Shown here one piece after another: positions 12,843 through 33,975 of a DNA stretch of 64,000 bases. Position 1 is the stretch's first letter, and each line of letters begins with the position of its first letter. The DNA lies in NCBI GenBank assembly GCA_943735955.1, contig OX030960.1, positions 6,498,373 to 6,562,372 of the forward strand. Direction: 5' to 3'. Source of the stretch: Piscicola geometra. Its lineage: Eukaryota; Annelida; Clitellata; Hirudinida; Piscicolidae. Under the pieces are notes generated by a model, which saw nothing but the letters and a program-made list of their open reading frames with translations, searched no databases and was not told the origin of the DNA. The translations under genes and the position numbers were made by a program.

Positions 12843-13477
12843 GATAAAGAATTTGATAAAGACACATTACATAGGTGCTTCTCAAAAAAATGTTTTTATT
12901 TTCGTTGCAACTCTAACTTTGAACAATAATGAAACAAGGCTCAACCACGCATTTTATCAACTTATAAAGAAATATCAGTAGTTTAAAATATGTAAGTTCT
13001 CCAGGATTCAGAAATAAAGGGAACTTTTCATTAAACGATTCAACACACAGATATTTTTTGGCAAAAAATTCTTATTTGAAGGATTCAGTCATTATAGATT
13101 TCTAATCATTCTCAACGCTGACTGTCATAATAAGTGACATAAATACCCGAATCTACGGTAAATGGTGGTTGAAAGCCAAATAATAAAATTAATCGCCTCA
13201 AAACTGCACTGCTCACGTTGGCTACTAAAACATGTAAGTTGTCGAAAGGCCCTTCATTTCTAAAAGTTTATCGATGCGTCATTGACAGTCAATTTTCAAA
13301 ATCGATATAAGCCATCTTGAAAAACTGTTGGCAGGTCAATAGGCGCTTACTTTGATGAGAAAATGAAACAAGGACATTGGAAATAAAAATGGAGAAAAAA
13401 AAAGCACACGATCGGACAATGCTGTGAAAACGACTAAAAACTGTTTTCCTTCTCTTTATACCATGAATCAAGATAAT
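12843..13477. other. intergenic, nothing recognised
   Basis: AT-rich sequence between the hAT relic and the fold-back element. No supported feature. Confidence 0.4.
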
Positions 13478-14062
13478 CCTACCCAGCATGGACGATGATG
13501 GAGGGGTCCTGGGGTCCGGACCTTCGCTCCCCTCACTTTAAAAAATATTTTAAACCTTCTGTTTTGATACGAATATTCAAGTATGCAAATAATAGTTTTG
13601 TTTTAGGCAGCTACTACTATAACTACACATACTAACAATGTATTACTATATAAACATTCTGTTGTATGCCATGGTTTGCGATTATGCTCATATCAAAACA
13701 AGAGTTTTTTGGGCTCCGGACACCAGGATTGCGCCAATGAATGTGGTTTGAAAATTTTTATTCCTAGAACCATGGGCGGCGATCCTGGGTCCGCCTTAAT
13801 GTGGACCCCCCACATTTCTCAATAAATACATTTTAAAACTCTTGTTTTGATGCGAACATAAGCGTCAAACATGGCACAGAACAGAATTTTTACATAGTAA
13901 TACAATGTGAGTATGTTTAGTTATAGTGATATCTGTTTAAAACAAAACTATTCATTGCTTACTTAATTATTCATATCAAAACAGAAGTTTGAATGGTTTT
14001 TTAAGTGGGGGGACGAAGGGTCTGGATCCCAGGACCCCCCAGGATCGTCTATGCTGTGTAGG
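13478..14062. repeat. fold-back (long inverted-repeat) element
   Basis: The two halves are imperfect reverse complements. The left half begins CCTACCCAGCATGGACGAT and the right half ends ATCGTCTATGCTGTGTAGG. Inner pairs include TTCTGTTTTGATA against TATCAAAACAGAA and AAAACAAGAG against CTCTTGTTTT. Each arm is about 280 bases. Motifs GGTCCTGGGGTCCGGACC and GGACCCCCC recur. No coding sequence. Probably a MITE or fold-back DNA transposon; a target duplication was not identified. Confidence 0.75.
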
Positions 14063-14453
14063 ACCCCTCCCCAAGATTTGCAGCAGATTGTCGTCCCTGC
14101 CTAGAACCGCCTTGTTTAGAACTCGTCTCATCTAGAACCCTTATCTAGAGCTCGCTTCATATAGAAAACTCCTAGCGAATTAAATATTTAAAAAATAATT
14201 TTTCCTTCAAAACTCATTGTAAAATCAATCAATCAAAATAATTAATTTTAAAGCGCTTTTTTTCAAATTCAAAAAACATCAAAAAACTTTCAATTAATTG
14301 AATAAAACCCCAAAATATTTTCAATATATATTTTTCTTTAAAATTTACATTTGTCTTTTTTAATATCGTTCAAATTTAAAAGTTTAAATTTATATCTTTT
14401 TAAAATCTGATCTCAGCTATAGAATAGTATCCTTAGATGGATTTTGCTTAAGC
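14063..14453. other. intergenic; short decayed tandem motif
   Basis: At about 14100-14170 a unit like TAGAACTCGTCTCATC recurs imperfectly three or four times. The rest is AT-rich and should contain the UXT promoter. Confidence 0.35.
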
Positions 14454-15215
14454 ATGACTGAAAAATCTGAAAAAGTCACAAAATACGAAAAATTTGTGAA
14501 TGATCAACTTAAAGAAGATTGTCGGTAAGTGAAGTAAAACTTTACCCAAGTTATTAAGATATTTATATAAAATAATCATTTTTATTTATATTTTTATTAT
14601 TTCATCAAAATTAACAGAAAGTTATACGAAAGAGAAGGGGCTTTGCTGCTAGAGAAGGCAGAGTTTGAGCTTTTGCACAGCCACCTGGAGAGGATCCAGA
14701 AGGACAAACTTTCGTCCTTGCATGTTTCTGTCGACCTTGGCTCATCCTGCTTCTGCGACGCGCATGTGTATGTATGCATAAATATGGTTTAAGTAGATTT
14801 AAATATTTAAAGGTTTAATTAATTCAGATAATAGTTCCAATAGTTGAATTATAGACAGTAAGATAGTGATGTTTCTCTTTAAAATTTATTTAAAGTTTAA
14901 ATAATTTCATGCATGCATCTATGAATTTTGTCACTTCCAGGCCTGAAACTTCGAAGGTATTTGTAGAGGCTGGTCTAGGCTTTTATGTGGAGTTATCAAT
15001 TGAAGAGGCCTTGAGTTTTTCCAAGGAGAGAGTATCAGGTATTGATGCTCAGGTGGCCAAGGTGGATGAACAAATATCACATGTCAAGGCACAGATTAAG
15101 CTCGTTACTGAGGTTGGAGAGATTTAGATTGTTCTAAAATATTCATATTCTATTAATATACATTAATTTTACTTTTTACATTTTGCAGGGTGTAAGAGAA
15201 CTCATGAAGATTTGA
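14454..15215 (+). CDS. UXT: UXT, prefoldin-alpha-like subunit, 4 exons
   Basis: Exons 14454-14524, 14618-14767, 14941-15112 and 15189-15215 join in phase to a protein of about 139 aa, near the usual 157 aa of vertebrate UXT. The order is an N-terminal coiled coil (KYEKFVNDQLKEDCRKLYE), the central VDLGSSCFCDAHVPETSKVFV beta-hairpin region, GLGFYVELSIEEALSF, then a second coiled coil ending EGVRELMKI. These match the prefoldin-like chaperone UXT/ART-27, a subunit of the R2TP/prefoldin-like (URI1) complex. The exon 2 donor was chosen so that HVPETSK reads through. The exon 3 donor (GAG|gttgga) is non-optimal but required by phase. Confidence 0.88.
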
Positions 15216-15352
15216 TAAAGAGAAGTGTATTGAATTAATCTAAAAGACTTCACAGCATTATTTAACAAGATTCATAATTTTAAATTAACTCATTAATTAT
15301 TCATTAAAAAACTTTTCAACCGATTTTTCAAACTACTTTTTTAAACGTCAAA

Positions 15353-22163
<6,811 letters not shown>

Positions 22164-25100
22164 GTGCCGTTGGGTTATTGAAAGAAGAGTTATCTATTAT
22201 ATTATTATCATTATTATTATTATTATTATTATTATTGGTATTTATACTATTAATATTTTTGTTATAATATTTTTATTCTAAATACTATTATAAGGTCAAT
22301 TAAAACCGTGTTACTAACATTGGACTTAATTAATGTTTATTGATTGCCTTGGAAATCAACTTGATGTGTTGCTTTTTTGAAATAATTTCAGATAATTTAT
22401 AGTGAAATGTATAATAATAGATAATAAATCAACGTGATCATGAGAATAATAGTACTAATAATAATAACATTCTGACTTTGTATCGGAGCTACTTAAGAGT
22501 TATGAAACAAATACTGTTTTTTATTGAATAAATATTCATATCGTATCGAAAAGGAAGGTTCAAAAGGTTTATTGACTGGTTAGTGTGGTAGCTTTAGGAA
22601 GAAGATAATAACATATTCTACAACGACGAATATTATTAAGGTGGCGTAAACCCGGACGGGCTTCAAGACGGGCTTTATTCTCAGAGACATTTTAAAATTT
22701 CAATTCCTTTCAAAATAATAATTCAATGAAAAGGCTTCTTAGGGTTATGATTCAATGTTAGGAAAATTAAAAAAAAATTTATTTGACCTACACAAGGTTA
22801 ACAAGTTTTATCTGAATCTCTGAAACCATTAAGTTCAAAAGCATTAAATGTCAATTAATGAAATATATTTAGAACTCATTAAACTTTTTTTAATTAAACA
22901 AAATACATACATTTCAATAATATATATTTTCAATACAACACTCCACAAACCTCTAAAATCTCGATTATTCAATTTTGGCTTCTTAATGAGCGTATGAGTT
23001 GCTATAAAAAGTATGTAAGCGGGCGTGAAAAAAACAGCAGGACACACAGCAAGACATCCAAGAGAAATGGAAAGAAAGGCAGAGAGACGTGCAAGGAGAA
23101 GGGTAGAAAGGTACACGGATGAATGCAGACACAGCGGGGGCAGACTAATTAGTGAAGCTAGGATGACTCCTAGCACCTCTGCATTGCTTTATTGGGCTTT
23201 TGATTTTTAGAAATGAATCAATTTCGAAATTATTCTATTTTTATATTTTTTGAAGTTTTTTTTGTCTCAGTCTTGCTGCAAAAGTCAGGAATTAGTGAGG
23301 CTTGAAAAATCGATTGAGTTTAGTTTTGATCAAAGTCAACTTTGCTTCAACTATTGAAGTCAGAAATCACGAATGCTGGAACACTGCTGCACTCTGGCAC
23401 GTTGAAAGAAGAACTTTCACAATACAAACTTTCAATTTGCCCTCCTTTGTGTGCGTCTGTTATTTTTTATAATTACAGGTTTTGATTATTACCCAGAATA
23501 TCAAGCTGAAAACGTGGTCATCGATAACTAGGTCATAGGTAATCGGGTCAGCGATAATTGGGTCGGAGGTGATGTGGTTCACGCCGTGACGTCACACCAC
23601 GCTGAGCTTGTCATTGTTGGAGAGAGTGATTAGTGGACAGTTGAAAGCCTTGAAGTCGCTGATGATGATGATGTTTCTGCTTCTGGGGTGCTGATAGTGA
23701 ATTTTCTATTGGTGTGGTGCTGATAGTGATTTTTCTATTGGTGTGGTGCTGATAGTGATGTTTTTTTTGGTGAAGGGGTGGGGTAATGATGAGTATGGTG
23801 ATGGTAATGATGGCGGTGGTTGAAACATGAAAAGGTGGTGATGATGGTGGTGATGATGGTGGTGATGATGGTGGTAGTTGTGATAATTGTGGGAGGGATG
23901 GAGGAGTGTAGAAAACAGAGAAAGTGGTAGTATTAATTCATTTTAAAAACTCTTTTACTTTAAAATGCAAACCAATAAGAAATTAAACTTTACATAAAAT
24001 AATTTAAAAGCAAAACTATGAAATCATGAAACTTACTAGCAATTCATAATAAATGGAATATTCCAATTAACAAATAAGTAAATAGCAGTGCAGGCGTCAG
24101 ACGACGGAATAAAGGATGTTTGGAGCTTTTAAAATGCAATATAGCACAAAAGACTGATGCCTTAAAAGCCTCAATCGGATGCATCGCATGCGCCGTCCAT
24201 CTTCGTTACAGTCTTTCCTTGTATCTCCTTAATGCTCTTTCCCGTATCTTTATGCCTTTTTATTGCTTGTGTTTGCGTTTTTATTTATATACATTAGTTT
24301 TTGTTTTTTTAGGCTTTTTAAAATAAGTTGTAACTTTTATTTTGGTTTTTTAATTGGTTGATTTGCTCATTTATTTTTTTCAAAAATTCGATTAAGCTAT
24401 TCTTTATTTCAATACTAGAACATTATTATTCTATTTTAATGCTTAAATGTAATAATCTTCAAATAAAAAAATACTTTTCTTAAAGAGTGACAAAGAATAC
24501 AATATGAACAATGTACTTTCGTGAAGGCTGCCGGCTGCTCGTTAGAATATCGCCGTTTCTGAAGAAACAAGTTCAAGAATTTAGAGTAAGCCATCTTCAT
24601 TCAGCTATTCACTTCAAATAGTCTCAGATCTCAAGACCTGCAAGAAAATCCGTTTCAATACATTTATGAAGAGAAGACTGTAGTGATGTTTTAGTTGATA
24701 ATGGCAAATAGTTCAGAAGATATTAAGGCATAAACTCTTTCCATGAATAAAAATCAGTCTTGCCATTCCACTGACATGACAAGATGACAAACTTGAGACT
24801 ACTTGACGAGGCCTTTTCAGCTGGTTGAACATGAAACACGGGAAAGATCTCAAAAGGTCTCATGGGACGAACTCGCGTTCACACCATCCAGCAGGACTTC
24901 TCGATTCACCAAATAGTTGTGTCTCCATCGTACAAGAAAGTTGCACAAAGAAACTCTTCTAGTATTCAATGTTTGGTAAAAGTTGAAAATTATTTTATTC
25001 TTATTGTATTCTTCATTCATTCTAGGGTGGTAAGAAGCGGATGGACGAACAACGTCCACAAGGCTGTTGCAAGCCTTCTTCGCATTCCTTGCTGCATTGC

Positions 25101-25438
25101 AGGGATTAATGAATACTCTGCCACAAAATTCCTTTTTCGATTTATGTGTGCAATACTTTTGTTAATGTTTATGAAAACAAAATCATTTTAGTTTTAGGAA
25201 ACGTGTATTAATTCCTTAATTTCAATTATATTTCCTCCTGAACTTTATAAAACACCAACACGCCAGTGAAGGGAGGTTTCTGAGACCTTGTCTCTGGCAT
25301 CTCGATGGAGTGGAATGCATTGGCAGCACCTGACGAGGACTCAATTAAGAGGCAGTCTGAGTCTCTTCAACGGATTTGTGAGCACCAGGAATCCAAGACA
25401 CTAATTAATACAGGCTCATGATATGTTGGTATGACAAG
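22164..25438. other. intergenic, repeat-bearing, no gene recognised
   Basis: 3' flank of AFG2A, with an ATT run at 22197-22237 and an AATAAA at about 22424. An orphan SINE tail lies at 22620-22669. A minisatellite of about 30 bp (TATTGGTGTGGTGCTGATAGTGA) occupies about 23690-23760 and GATGATGGTGGT repeats lie at 23800-23880. No open frame with recognisable similarity on either strand. Confidence 0.5.
22620..22669 (-). repeat. orphan SINE/LINE 3' tail (minus orientation)
   Basis: The reverse complement reads CTTGAAGCCCGTCCGGGTTT then ACGCC and TAATAATATTCGTCG. This is the tail module of SINE family 1, here without any tRNA head. The same headless module occurs at 48604 and 57512. Confidence 0.75.
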
Positions 25439-26336
<898 letters not shown>

Positions 26337-26716
26337 AACAGGCAATAGAAAGCAAGAAGTTTTTTCCCTGCCGAATTAAACTACAAATGAGAAAGAAATC
26401 TTAGAAGAAACACTAAAACTTCATACCGAAGAAAAACATGCAAATAAAAAACAAACACACTTAAACTGATCAAAAACTCACTATCACACAGAGAGAATAA
26501 AAAACCTATTCACATAAGCAGACTAAAACAGGCAATAGAAAGCAAGAAGTTTTTTCCCTGCCGAATTAAACTACAAATGGGAAAGAAATCTTAGAAGAAA
26601 CACTAAAACTTCATACCGAAGAAAAACATGCAAACAAAAAACAAACACACTTAAACTGATCAAAAACTCACTATCACACAGAGAGAATAAAAAACCTATT
26701 CACATAAGCAGACTAA
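26337..26716 (+). repeat. 190-bp tandem duplication, two nearly identical copies
   Basis: Copy 1 (26337-26526) and copy 2 (26527-26716) are abutting and differ at only two positions that I see (GAGAAAG/GGGAAAG and CAAATAAA/CAAACAAA). No coding potential. The duplication is recent, or the two copies are being homogenised. Confidence 0.92.
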
Positions 26717-27340
26717 CACACAAATACACAGACACACAAACACACATTTACAAGCAGAAAAACATACAAACACACAAGCAGACAAACACAAACATCCACA
26801 GGCAGACAAATACGCATCCAGACAGACAGACATACACAAGGACACTTTAAAAGCGATTAAACTGGTGCAGGCTTATTAGTAGATGGGGGCGAAAACTGAA
26901 GAGAGCAATTTTTATAAGTGACTTTATCATCATCATCACTACCGTCATCGTCATCATCGCCACCACCATTGTCATCATAACGTCATTGAACTCATAACCA
27001 TTGAGTCACTTGCGTCACTATCATCATCGTCATCATAACCACCATCATCATCATAAACTGTATGACGTAATCTTGTGTGGGGCTCAGTACATTTTTAAAA
27101 GAGCACATACATTGTATTATACATGTATTTCATTACTACTTAATATTTATGTGATATAAAGCTTCAAGTTATATATTTATGTCACACAATGACCATGATT
27201 GAAGAGAAGGCACAACTCACTACTAAACTGTGCAGTGCATCGGTGGGAGTCAGCAAGCGTTCACTGCTGTGTCATCCGTCGCCCAGAAGCAACTGAACAA
27301 ACAATTAGATGTATTTAGGAAAGTGTGACTAATCTATTAG
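26717..27340. other. intergenic with ACA- and ATC-rich stretches
   Basis: Degenerate ACACAA/CAGACA repeats at 26717-26840 and CATCATCAT-type repeats at 26930-27060. No gene recognised. Confidence 0.5.
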
Positions 27341-27690
<350 letters not shown>

Positions 27691-28183
27691 TTAATACTAC
27701 TACTAATACTGTGGCGGCTGCTGCTACTACTACCATTTATTTTTATTTTTTGCAATTAGATGAAATATTTGAAATATAATGTTATAAATATTTATATTTT
27801 TAACCTTAATACTTTCATTAAATTTCTATTGATCAGATACTTTATTCAATCCAACGCAACTGCGGAAAAACTTGAAACAAGATGTAACAATGAAGCCGTA
27901 CAATGAAAAGTACTACACACATATTCACAAAGTTTTGATCCTTTGAAAGAGTCGTCGACTGTTGTAGAACTGAGAGGTTGGAAAATGCAGAAAGAATGGC
28001 AGTTAGTTTGACGGAAGGGTAGATGGTTTCACTCCAAAGCTTTTTGATTGGAATCCATTGCAAGCATAATGTCCGTTTCGAAAGAGATTTCCTAGCCTTT
28101 GACTTTTACTATAAGCTGAAAATTAAGACTTAAATCAATTTTTTTTTGAAATATTGAAAAATGAGACATTCCATTTTGCTTGC

Positions 28184-30000
28184 TCAAGCAATGGTGATGT
28201 GCTTGGTGGGTTCTCTGAAGCAATCGGTTGATTCTTTTGAGGTTCTTTGGTGCATGCCTAATACAAACACTTCATCGTTCTCTGGTGTTGTATTCAAGTC
28301 ATCATTATCATCTTCTTCATCGTTATCTTCATCGTCATCATCATCAAGCAGAATTGAGTCTCCTTGTGCAGCGTCTTTCTTATGCAGTTTTCTGTAGTGT
28401 TTCTTCAGGTCGAAGTTGCGACAGAAGCCCTTGCCGCACGTGCTGCACGTGAATGGCTTGTGTTCGTTGTGCGTGTGCATGTGGAAGGTGAGGTTGCAGA
28501 GTTGATGGAAGGCCTTGTGGCACACCTCACACTTGAACTGTTTTTCTCGAGTGTGGGTGAGACGGTGGTTTTTGTAGTTGCCTTTCTGGTGGAAACTCTT
28601 ACCGCAAAACTCACACACGAAGGGTTTATAGCCTTGGTGGATGCGAAGGTGGGTGTTGAGGGTGGAAGAGCGGTTGAATGCTTTGCCGCAAACCCTGCAC
28701 CGATGGGGTTTCTCTGAGGTGTGGATGATCTTGTGGCGACACAGAGTGCTCGCCTGACGAAAGCCTTTGTCACACACCTTGCACACAAAGGGTCTGGCCC
28801 CCGTGTGCACTGGCATGTGTCTGTCAGGGAAGGAAGAGAGCGGGTGGTTGGTGACAAAATCAAAGAGTGGCGTTGAATAATGCTTCAGTCTTCTATTTTA
28901 AAAAGGTTGAAACACAACTAATGAAACAAAATCACAAAAACTTTAGCTTTTTAAGAATATTTCACACACAAAATTTACCATAAAAATCGTCAACTATCAA
29001 AATTGCTAGATTTAAAGGTGAGTATTGTTCACCTGGTGAGGTTGTATTGAGCGTTGAACATCTTGCCGCAGTCAGGACACACGAAAGTTCTAATCGACTT
29101 TGCAGCATCTTGTTGTCTTTGCGAAGGAAGTTCTGAGTTTTGAAGCTGTTGCACTTTGTCGAGGTTTGTGGCATTTGGAGGCTCTTGTGCTGGCTTGTCC
29201 GTGTTGTCGCTGTGGCTTGGAAAACCTTCAGAATGGCCGATTTGAGAAGAGAATCTTTTAAGAGCATCTAAATCATACAATGAATTTTTCTTTGATAAAC
29301 TTGCACTGATCCTCTTTTGAAAGCACTTGTAGTACATTGACTGAAACTTGTGGAGGAAGGGACTCTGTACGAGGCCTTGACTCTCGTACTGCACTTTGAA
29401 GGAGTTCTGGACGAAGTTGTAGAAACCACTCGGTCTTTTGGGGTAGATATTTCTGGTCGATTCTGCCCCTCTTGAAGGGCTGACACTCGAAAGACTTTCA
29501 TCGTTACCGTCAGTTCTTTTCGAAGGTTCACAGGCTCTGCTGTGGCTGCATACACTCGCCTGGTTGGTACTTTCTGGTTTGTAGGCAGTGTCACTGCAGA
29601 ACTCGTAGGGTTTGAAAATAGTAGGAGATGTACTGCAGAGAGGAGGGTGTGTGGAAAGCGAAGAAGTTGATGAAGTCTGTAAGAAAAATGGGTTGTTTTC
29701 GAAGGCACTGCATGTTTGATTACGGGAAAAGTGAAAATGATCGTTGTGCTGGGCGTTCAAGCCGTGAAGTTGCTTTCTTGTGGTCAGGTTGTGTGAGCAT
29801 TTGATTGGAGATTTTGAGGATAGATCCAGAATAGAGTGGTTAGTGGTCAGTATGTGTGGAAGGGTGTTTGGTCGGCTTGGGGTCGTCGAAAAAGGACGGA
29901 TCTGATGGGACGGCAGACTCTTTATGATATTTTCAATGGAAAAAGAAAGTTTAGCTTCCTTTGGGTCCTTGGTGCTCTTTTGAACAATTTTTTCGTTCAT
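28184..30000 (-). CDS. fezf: FEZF (Fez family zinc finger, earmuff) transcription factor, 2 exons visible
   Basis: Exon 1 runs 30000-29033 and exon 2 28820-28184 (minus); the junction completes [11 protein letters not shown] in phase, about 534 aa. The N-terminal part has an Eh1 Groucho-binding motif ([12 protein letters not shown]), as in all FEZF proteins, followed by a Ser/Thr/Asn-rich linker. Six consecutive C2H2 fingers follow, with FEZF-diagnostic signatures [52 protein letters not shown] and [10 protein letters not shown]. An Asp/Glu-rich acidic run lies in the C-terminal tail. FEZF proteins are nuclear repressors that pattern anterior neural tissue and specify neuron fates. I chose the ATG at 30000 (MNEKIVQK); the frame stays open about 30 bases upstream without another ATG, so a 5' exon is possible. 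Confidence 0.95.
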
Positions 30001-30164
30001 TCCAAAAGGTTTCTTAATTGTTATGTACAAAATGGAAAGTGTTCAAGTGCTGCATGGTCATGTGGGGGAGGAAGTGGGACGATCGCTTGATTGAAAATTC
30101 ATCAAAAAGACAACTATCACGAGCCTCTTTTCGCGTAAAACAACATCGCCATTTAATGCTCAAG

Positions 30165-30260
30165 TGAACATCCAATCACAAAAGACCATTCTCCAGCCAG
30201 CCAATCAGCGCATTCACATTCAAAAGACAAGCAGACGAGCTGAAAGGCGATTGGCGCTCT
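30165..30260 (-). promoter_or_regulatory. CCAAT-box cluster upstream of FEZF
   Basis: CCAATCA occurs twice on the plus strand (about 30172 and 30200) and CCAAT once on the minus strand (complement of GATTGGCG at about 30249), all within 85 bases and 170-260 bases upstream of the proposed FEZF ATG. NF-Y sites often lie at this distance in animal promoters. No TATA box was seen. Confidence 0.4.
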
Positions 30261-32877
30261 GTCGAGATAAGTACCAGGATGGCGTAAGCAAGCGATGCTG
30301 TTAACTACTCTAATGCCCTGTAAGTAATTGCCCGATGTCGCTTCCTGTGTGCTGCTATTACGTGATGAAGTGGATGAGGTTGCTGCTAGAGTGTTGGAAG
30401 CTCTTTGAGAAGATTAGCAAATAAATGGTTGAGTTACTTGGTGTAGTAAAACGCGAGTGTATTGGTCTATAAGTGGATGAATGTCACACGAAAAAATACT
30501 AAATTTCCGAATAATTATCACGAAACACAAAAGGCATCTGTCTAAATAAGCCGAACAAATTTCAAAACGCGAGCCTGCTTGATTCTGAACAAATAACTTA
30601 AAGAAGGCTCTTCCGTGCCAGCACGCAAGCCTCGTGTGCAACACTTGTGCAATCCGTCCTATCTGGAATCGCCTGCTGCAACAAGGGCGCATGAGGTAAT
30701 TAGGGAGAGTCTATTGAAATTCTTGAAGGCGCCTTAGTTTCCAGGGTCTTGGCGTTTTAAGGCGGCTGGCGTGAGACGTATTCGAGCAGAAATATTTAAA
30801 TGCTTGTGCGTGTTGTAATTGTTTGCTGTTCATTTCACACTTCGAGTATCAGAACAGTTAATAAATCTTAACATACAACATTTTTCGTGTCTATTAAACA
30901 TGCATGCTTTGTATTTTCGTGTAAATAATAGAATCTTCTACTGAAGATCTAATCTCCAGAGACCGAACACAATCACACAACGACACACACAGACGCCTTC
31001 CACAACCTTCTTTCTCTCTTTTGACTATTTTTCTTCTTTTTATTTTTTTCTTCCTTTTTTCTTGATTTCTTCTTTTTTCGATGAATTTTACTGTTTTTTA
31101 GAAAACCATTGGGTTTCGTTTGTTTTTGAATTTTCGTTGTTGCTTAGAATTTTTTTGTAATTTCATTGTTTTTATTCTCAAATAATATTTTTTAAAATAC
31201 TTGTTTCAATAGTTTAGTACTTTTTTATACATTGTCGATTCACCCAATTTAAAATCAATTTTAGAAATATTTTGAGAAATTTAAAACTGATTTATTAAAA
31301 AATAATATCTCCCAAAAAAAGGTTAATCAAAATTAATCCACTAAATTTTTTAATTAAAACACCAATCACCTAATTAATTTACTAATTAAAACACCAATCA
31401 CCTCAGTAATTTACTAATTAAAACATCAACAAAATTAACTTACTAAAACATCTACAAAATTAATTTACTAACTAAAACATCTACAAAATTAATTTACTAA
31501 TTAAAACATCAACAAAATTAATGGATTAATTAAAACATAAAACCCCCAAGCTTTACTAATGAAAACATACACCACCCAATTAATTCATTTAGGAAGCTCG
31601 CCACACAAGCATGCATGTTTTGTCTCAGTAAACGCCGCTAAAAACCATTAGAAGACTCAATCAATATTTACTCACGACTTGAAGGCGCTTTATTTCAAAA
31701 GCCGCAAACACGTGTGATCAGTTTGAGCGAGGATTTCGTCGTGTGTCTATTGGATCAGGGAAGAACTCAAGGAATGAAGAAAACTTCTGGTAAATAAATA
31801 GACGAGTTAAATGTAGTCGAAAAAGATTGCATTTCATTCATAATCCATCCAAACACATCAACGACTTAATAGGATCTCAAAAGATCGCAAGGTATTATAC
31901 TTATTAGCTATTATACTTAATATTAACTTGAATTAATATTTACACTATTTGATCAATAGTTAGAATTATAATTATTCTAAACTGTCAATATGAGCATTTT
32001 TTATTAATATCGACTGTTCTTTTAATTTCATTTTCCATAACTTAAATCATAAAAGTTTCAAATTAAATTTTTTTGAAGTCAATGAGCGAGTCATTTGTCA
32101 TATGCGGGTCTTCTTATTCGGCTAGCATGCCTCCAATTCAAAAGAGTTCCACTTTATGCCTTTCTTATTTTATATATCCAGAGAAAAGTTGTTTTTTACT
32201 GAAGGTTCAGTCTTCACGATTTGTTGACAATTTGTAGCGAAACATCAGGATCAATAGGCAACTGCATATCTTAAACTTCTATCTATTATTAATTTTTTTT
32301 ATTTGGTTATCAATTTTTAATATAAAGATTTTGTAAACTGAAAAAGGAAGATAAAGCTCATACCTACATCTAAAGGAATTATCAGATCATTTGCCATCAT
32401 GAATTTATAAATATGAAAAAAAACAATTGATAAGTATGATAATGAAAGTGCTAGCTTACTACTTAGTTTTTTTTTAATCTAAGTTTATTTATTCTACTTT
32501 TTTACTAATAGTTTTGAGAAAATTTTTAATAACTGAGTATTGACTATTTTATGCTTGAATACTGTCCTCAAATGTTTCAATGACGCAACGAGTCTATTAT
32601 GAATGACTGCCTTCTGCCTCTGTAAGAAGCATTTTTTCAAAATTCGAACTGGAAACTAATTATTTTAATAATAGAAACTATGATTTATTAAACTGTTTTA
32701 ACAAATTAACTTTAAAATTAATTTAAATTCGTGAGAAGACCTCGAAAGTGGTCTCAGTTAGGAGCAAGCAACCAGACACTTTGTGTGTCATAAACACCGC
32801 GACGCTTATTCAAATTCGAACGTAGGATCACGCAGGCATGTAAGAGTTTGTGGCGAGCCACTCGAAACTGTCACTGA

Positions 32878-32932
<55 letters not shown>
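32878..32932 (+). repeat. (AATC)n microsatellite
   Basis: About 14 perfect tetranucleotide units. Confidence 0.97.
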
Positions 32933-32934
<2 letters not shown>

Positions 32935-33656
32935 CACCATCACGCCCATTCAAATCTCCCGATTACAGCTCGGGTAACGCTGGTTTGCTTGATCAAATGA
33001 AACTGAAAGGGATATATTTCTGGAAGTTATAAAGTGATTTTCGAATGGTTAGTTGGATTTAGTGAAGGAATTCAGTGTTGCAATCGTAATTCGACAAAGA
33101 CCCGACAGAGGTGGGTAATGATAATGATGCTTCAAGTGGGATAAACGTCCTTCTCAACAATGCCAATAGCTTAAATGTTCAAATTTCGATAGGTCGCTAG
33201 TGAAGTCAAGCGAGGATTTCGGCAACTAAATAAAAAAAGGGGCAAAAACGTGAAGTTGTGAAACTGTGCTGTCAACGTGTCTTGTGTTTGTTAAGTAACT
33301 ATTAGCAGTAGTACTACAACTTCTGACCTTCTCAACCTTGTGCTTCCACACTGCTCCAGTATTCGTGGGCGAAAAATTGTGAAAATCGATAGGAGAATAA
33401 TAAAATAAACGCAACCAATGTGACGGAGTAACTGGCATGTATTTGTGTGTGTGCGTGTGCAACCATGAGTAGCAATAACTGCATTGAAATACCAGAGAAA
33501 TACTCCAATCACATCATCATCATCATCATCGATACGCTATCATGCGAGCTATCAAGTCAAACCTCCACAACGCCATTGACGTCTCATTGCTGCCATCATG
33601 CATGGTGGTTGGAGTGGAGGAAGCTGATGATGATGATGGTGGTGATGTTCATGATA

Positions 33657-33689
<33 letters not shown>

Positions 33690-33837
33690 GTGGTGATGTT
33701 CATGATAATGATGATGATGATATGGCGGCGATGATTATGTTGATGATTATGAGTGTTTGAGAGTAGAACGTTAAGCGATTGTGAGGAAAAGCGAGTGAAA
33801 GTGAATATCATGTGAAGAGATGAGCGCTTGATCAACT

Positions 33838-33975
33838 GCTTGCTACACTCTGGTGTTGAAGGCAGTTTGACTGCTTGCTACACTCTGGTGTTGAAGGCAG
33901 TTTGACTGCTTGCTACACTCTGGTGTGTGAAGGCAGTTTGACTGCTTGCTACACTCTGGTGTGTGTAGGCAGTTT
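33838..33975 (+). repeat. 36-bp minisatellite, about four copies
   Basis: Unit CTGCTTGCTACACTCTGGTG plus TGTGAAGGCAGTTTGA; copies differ by one or two bases. Confidence 0.92.

Noticed and set aside
28364..28863. Other open frames across the FEZF fingers on both strands
   Set aside because: Shadows of the C2H2 coding frame, which alone shows six correctly spaced fingers.
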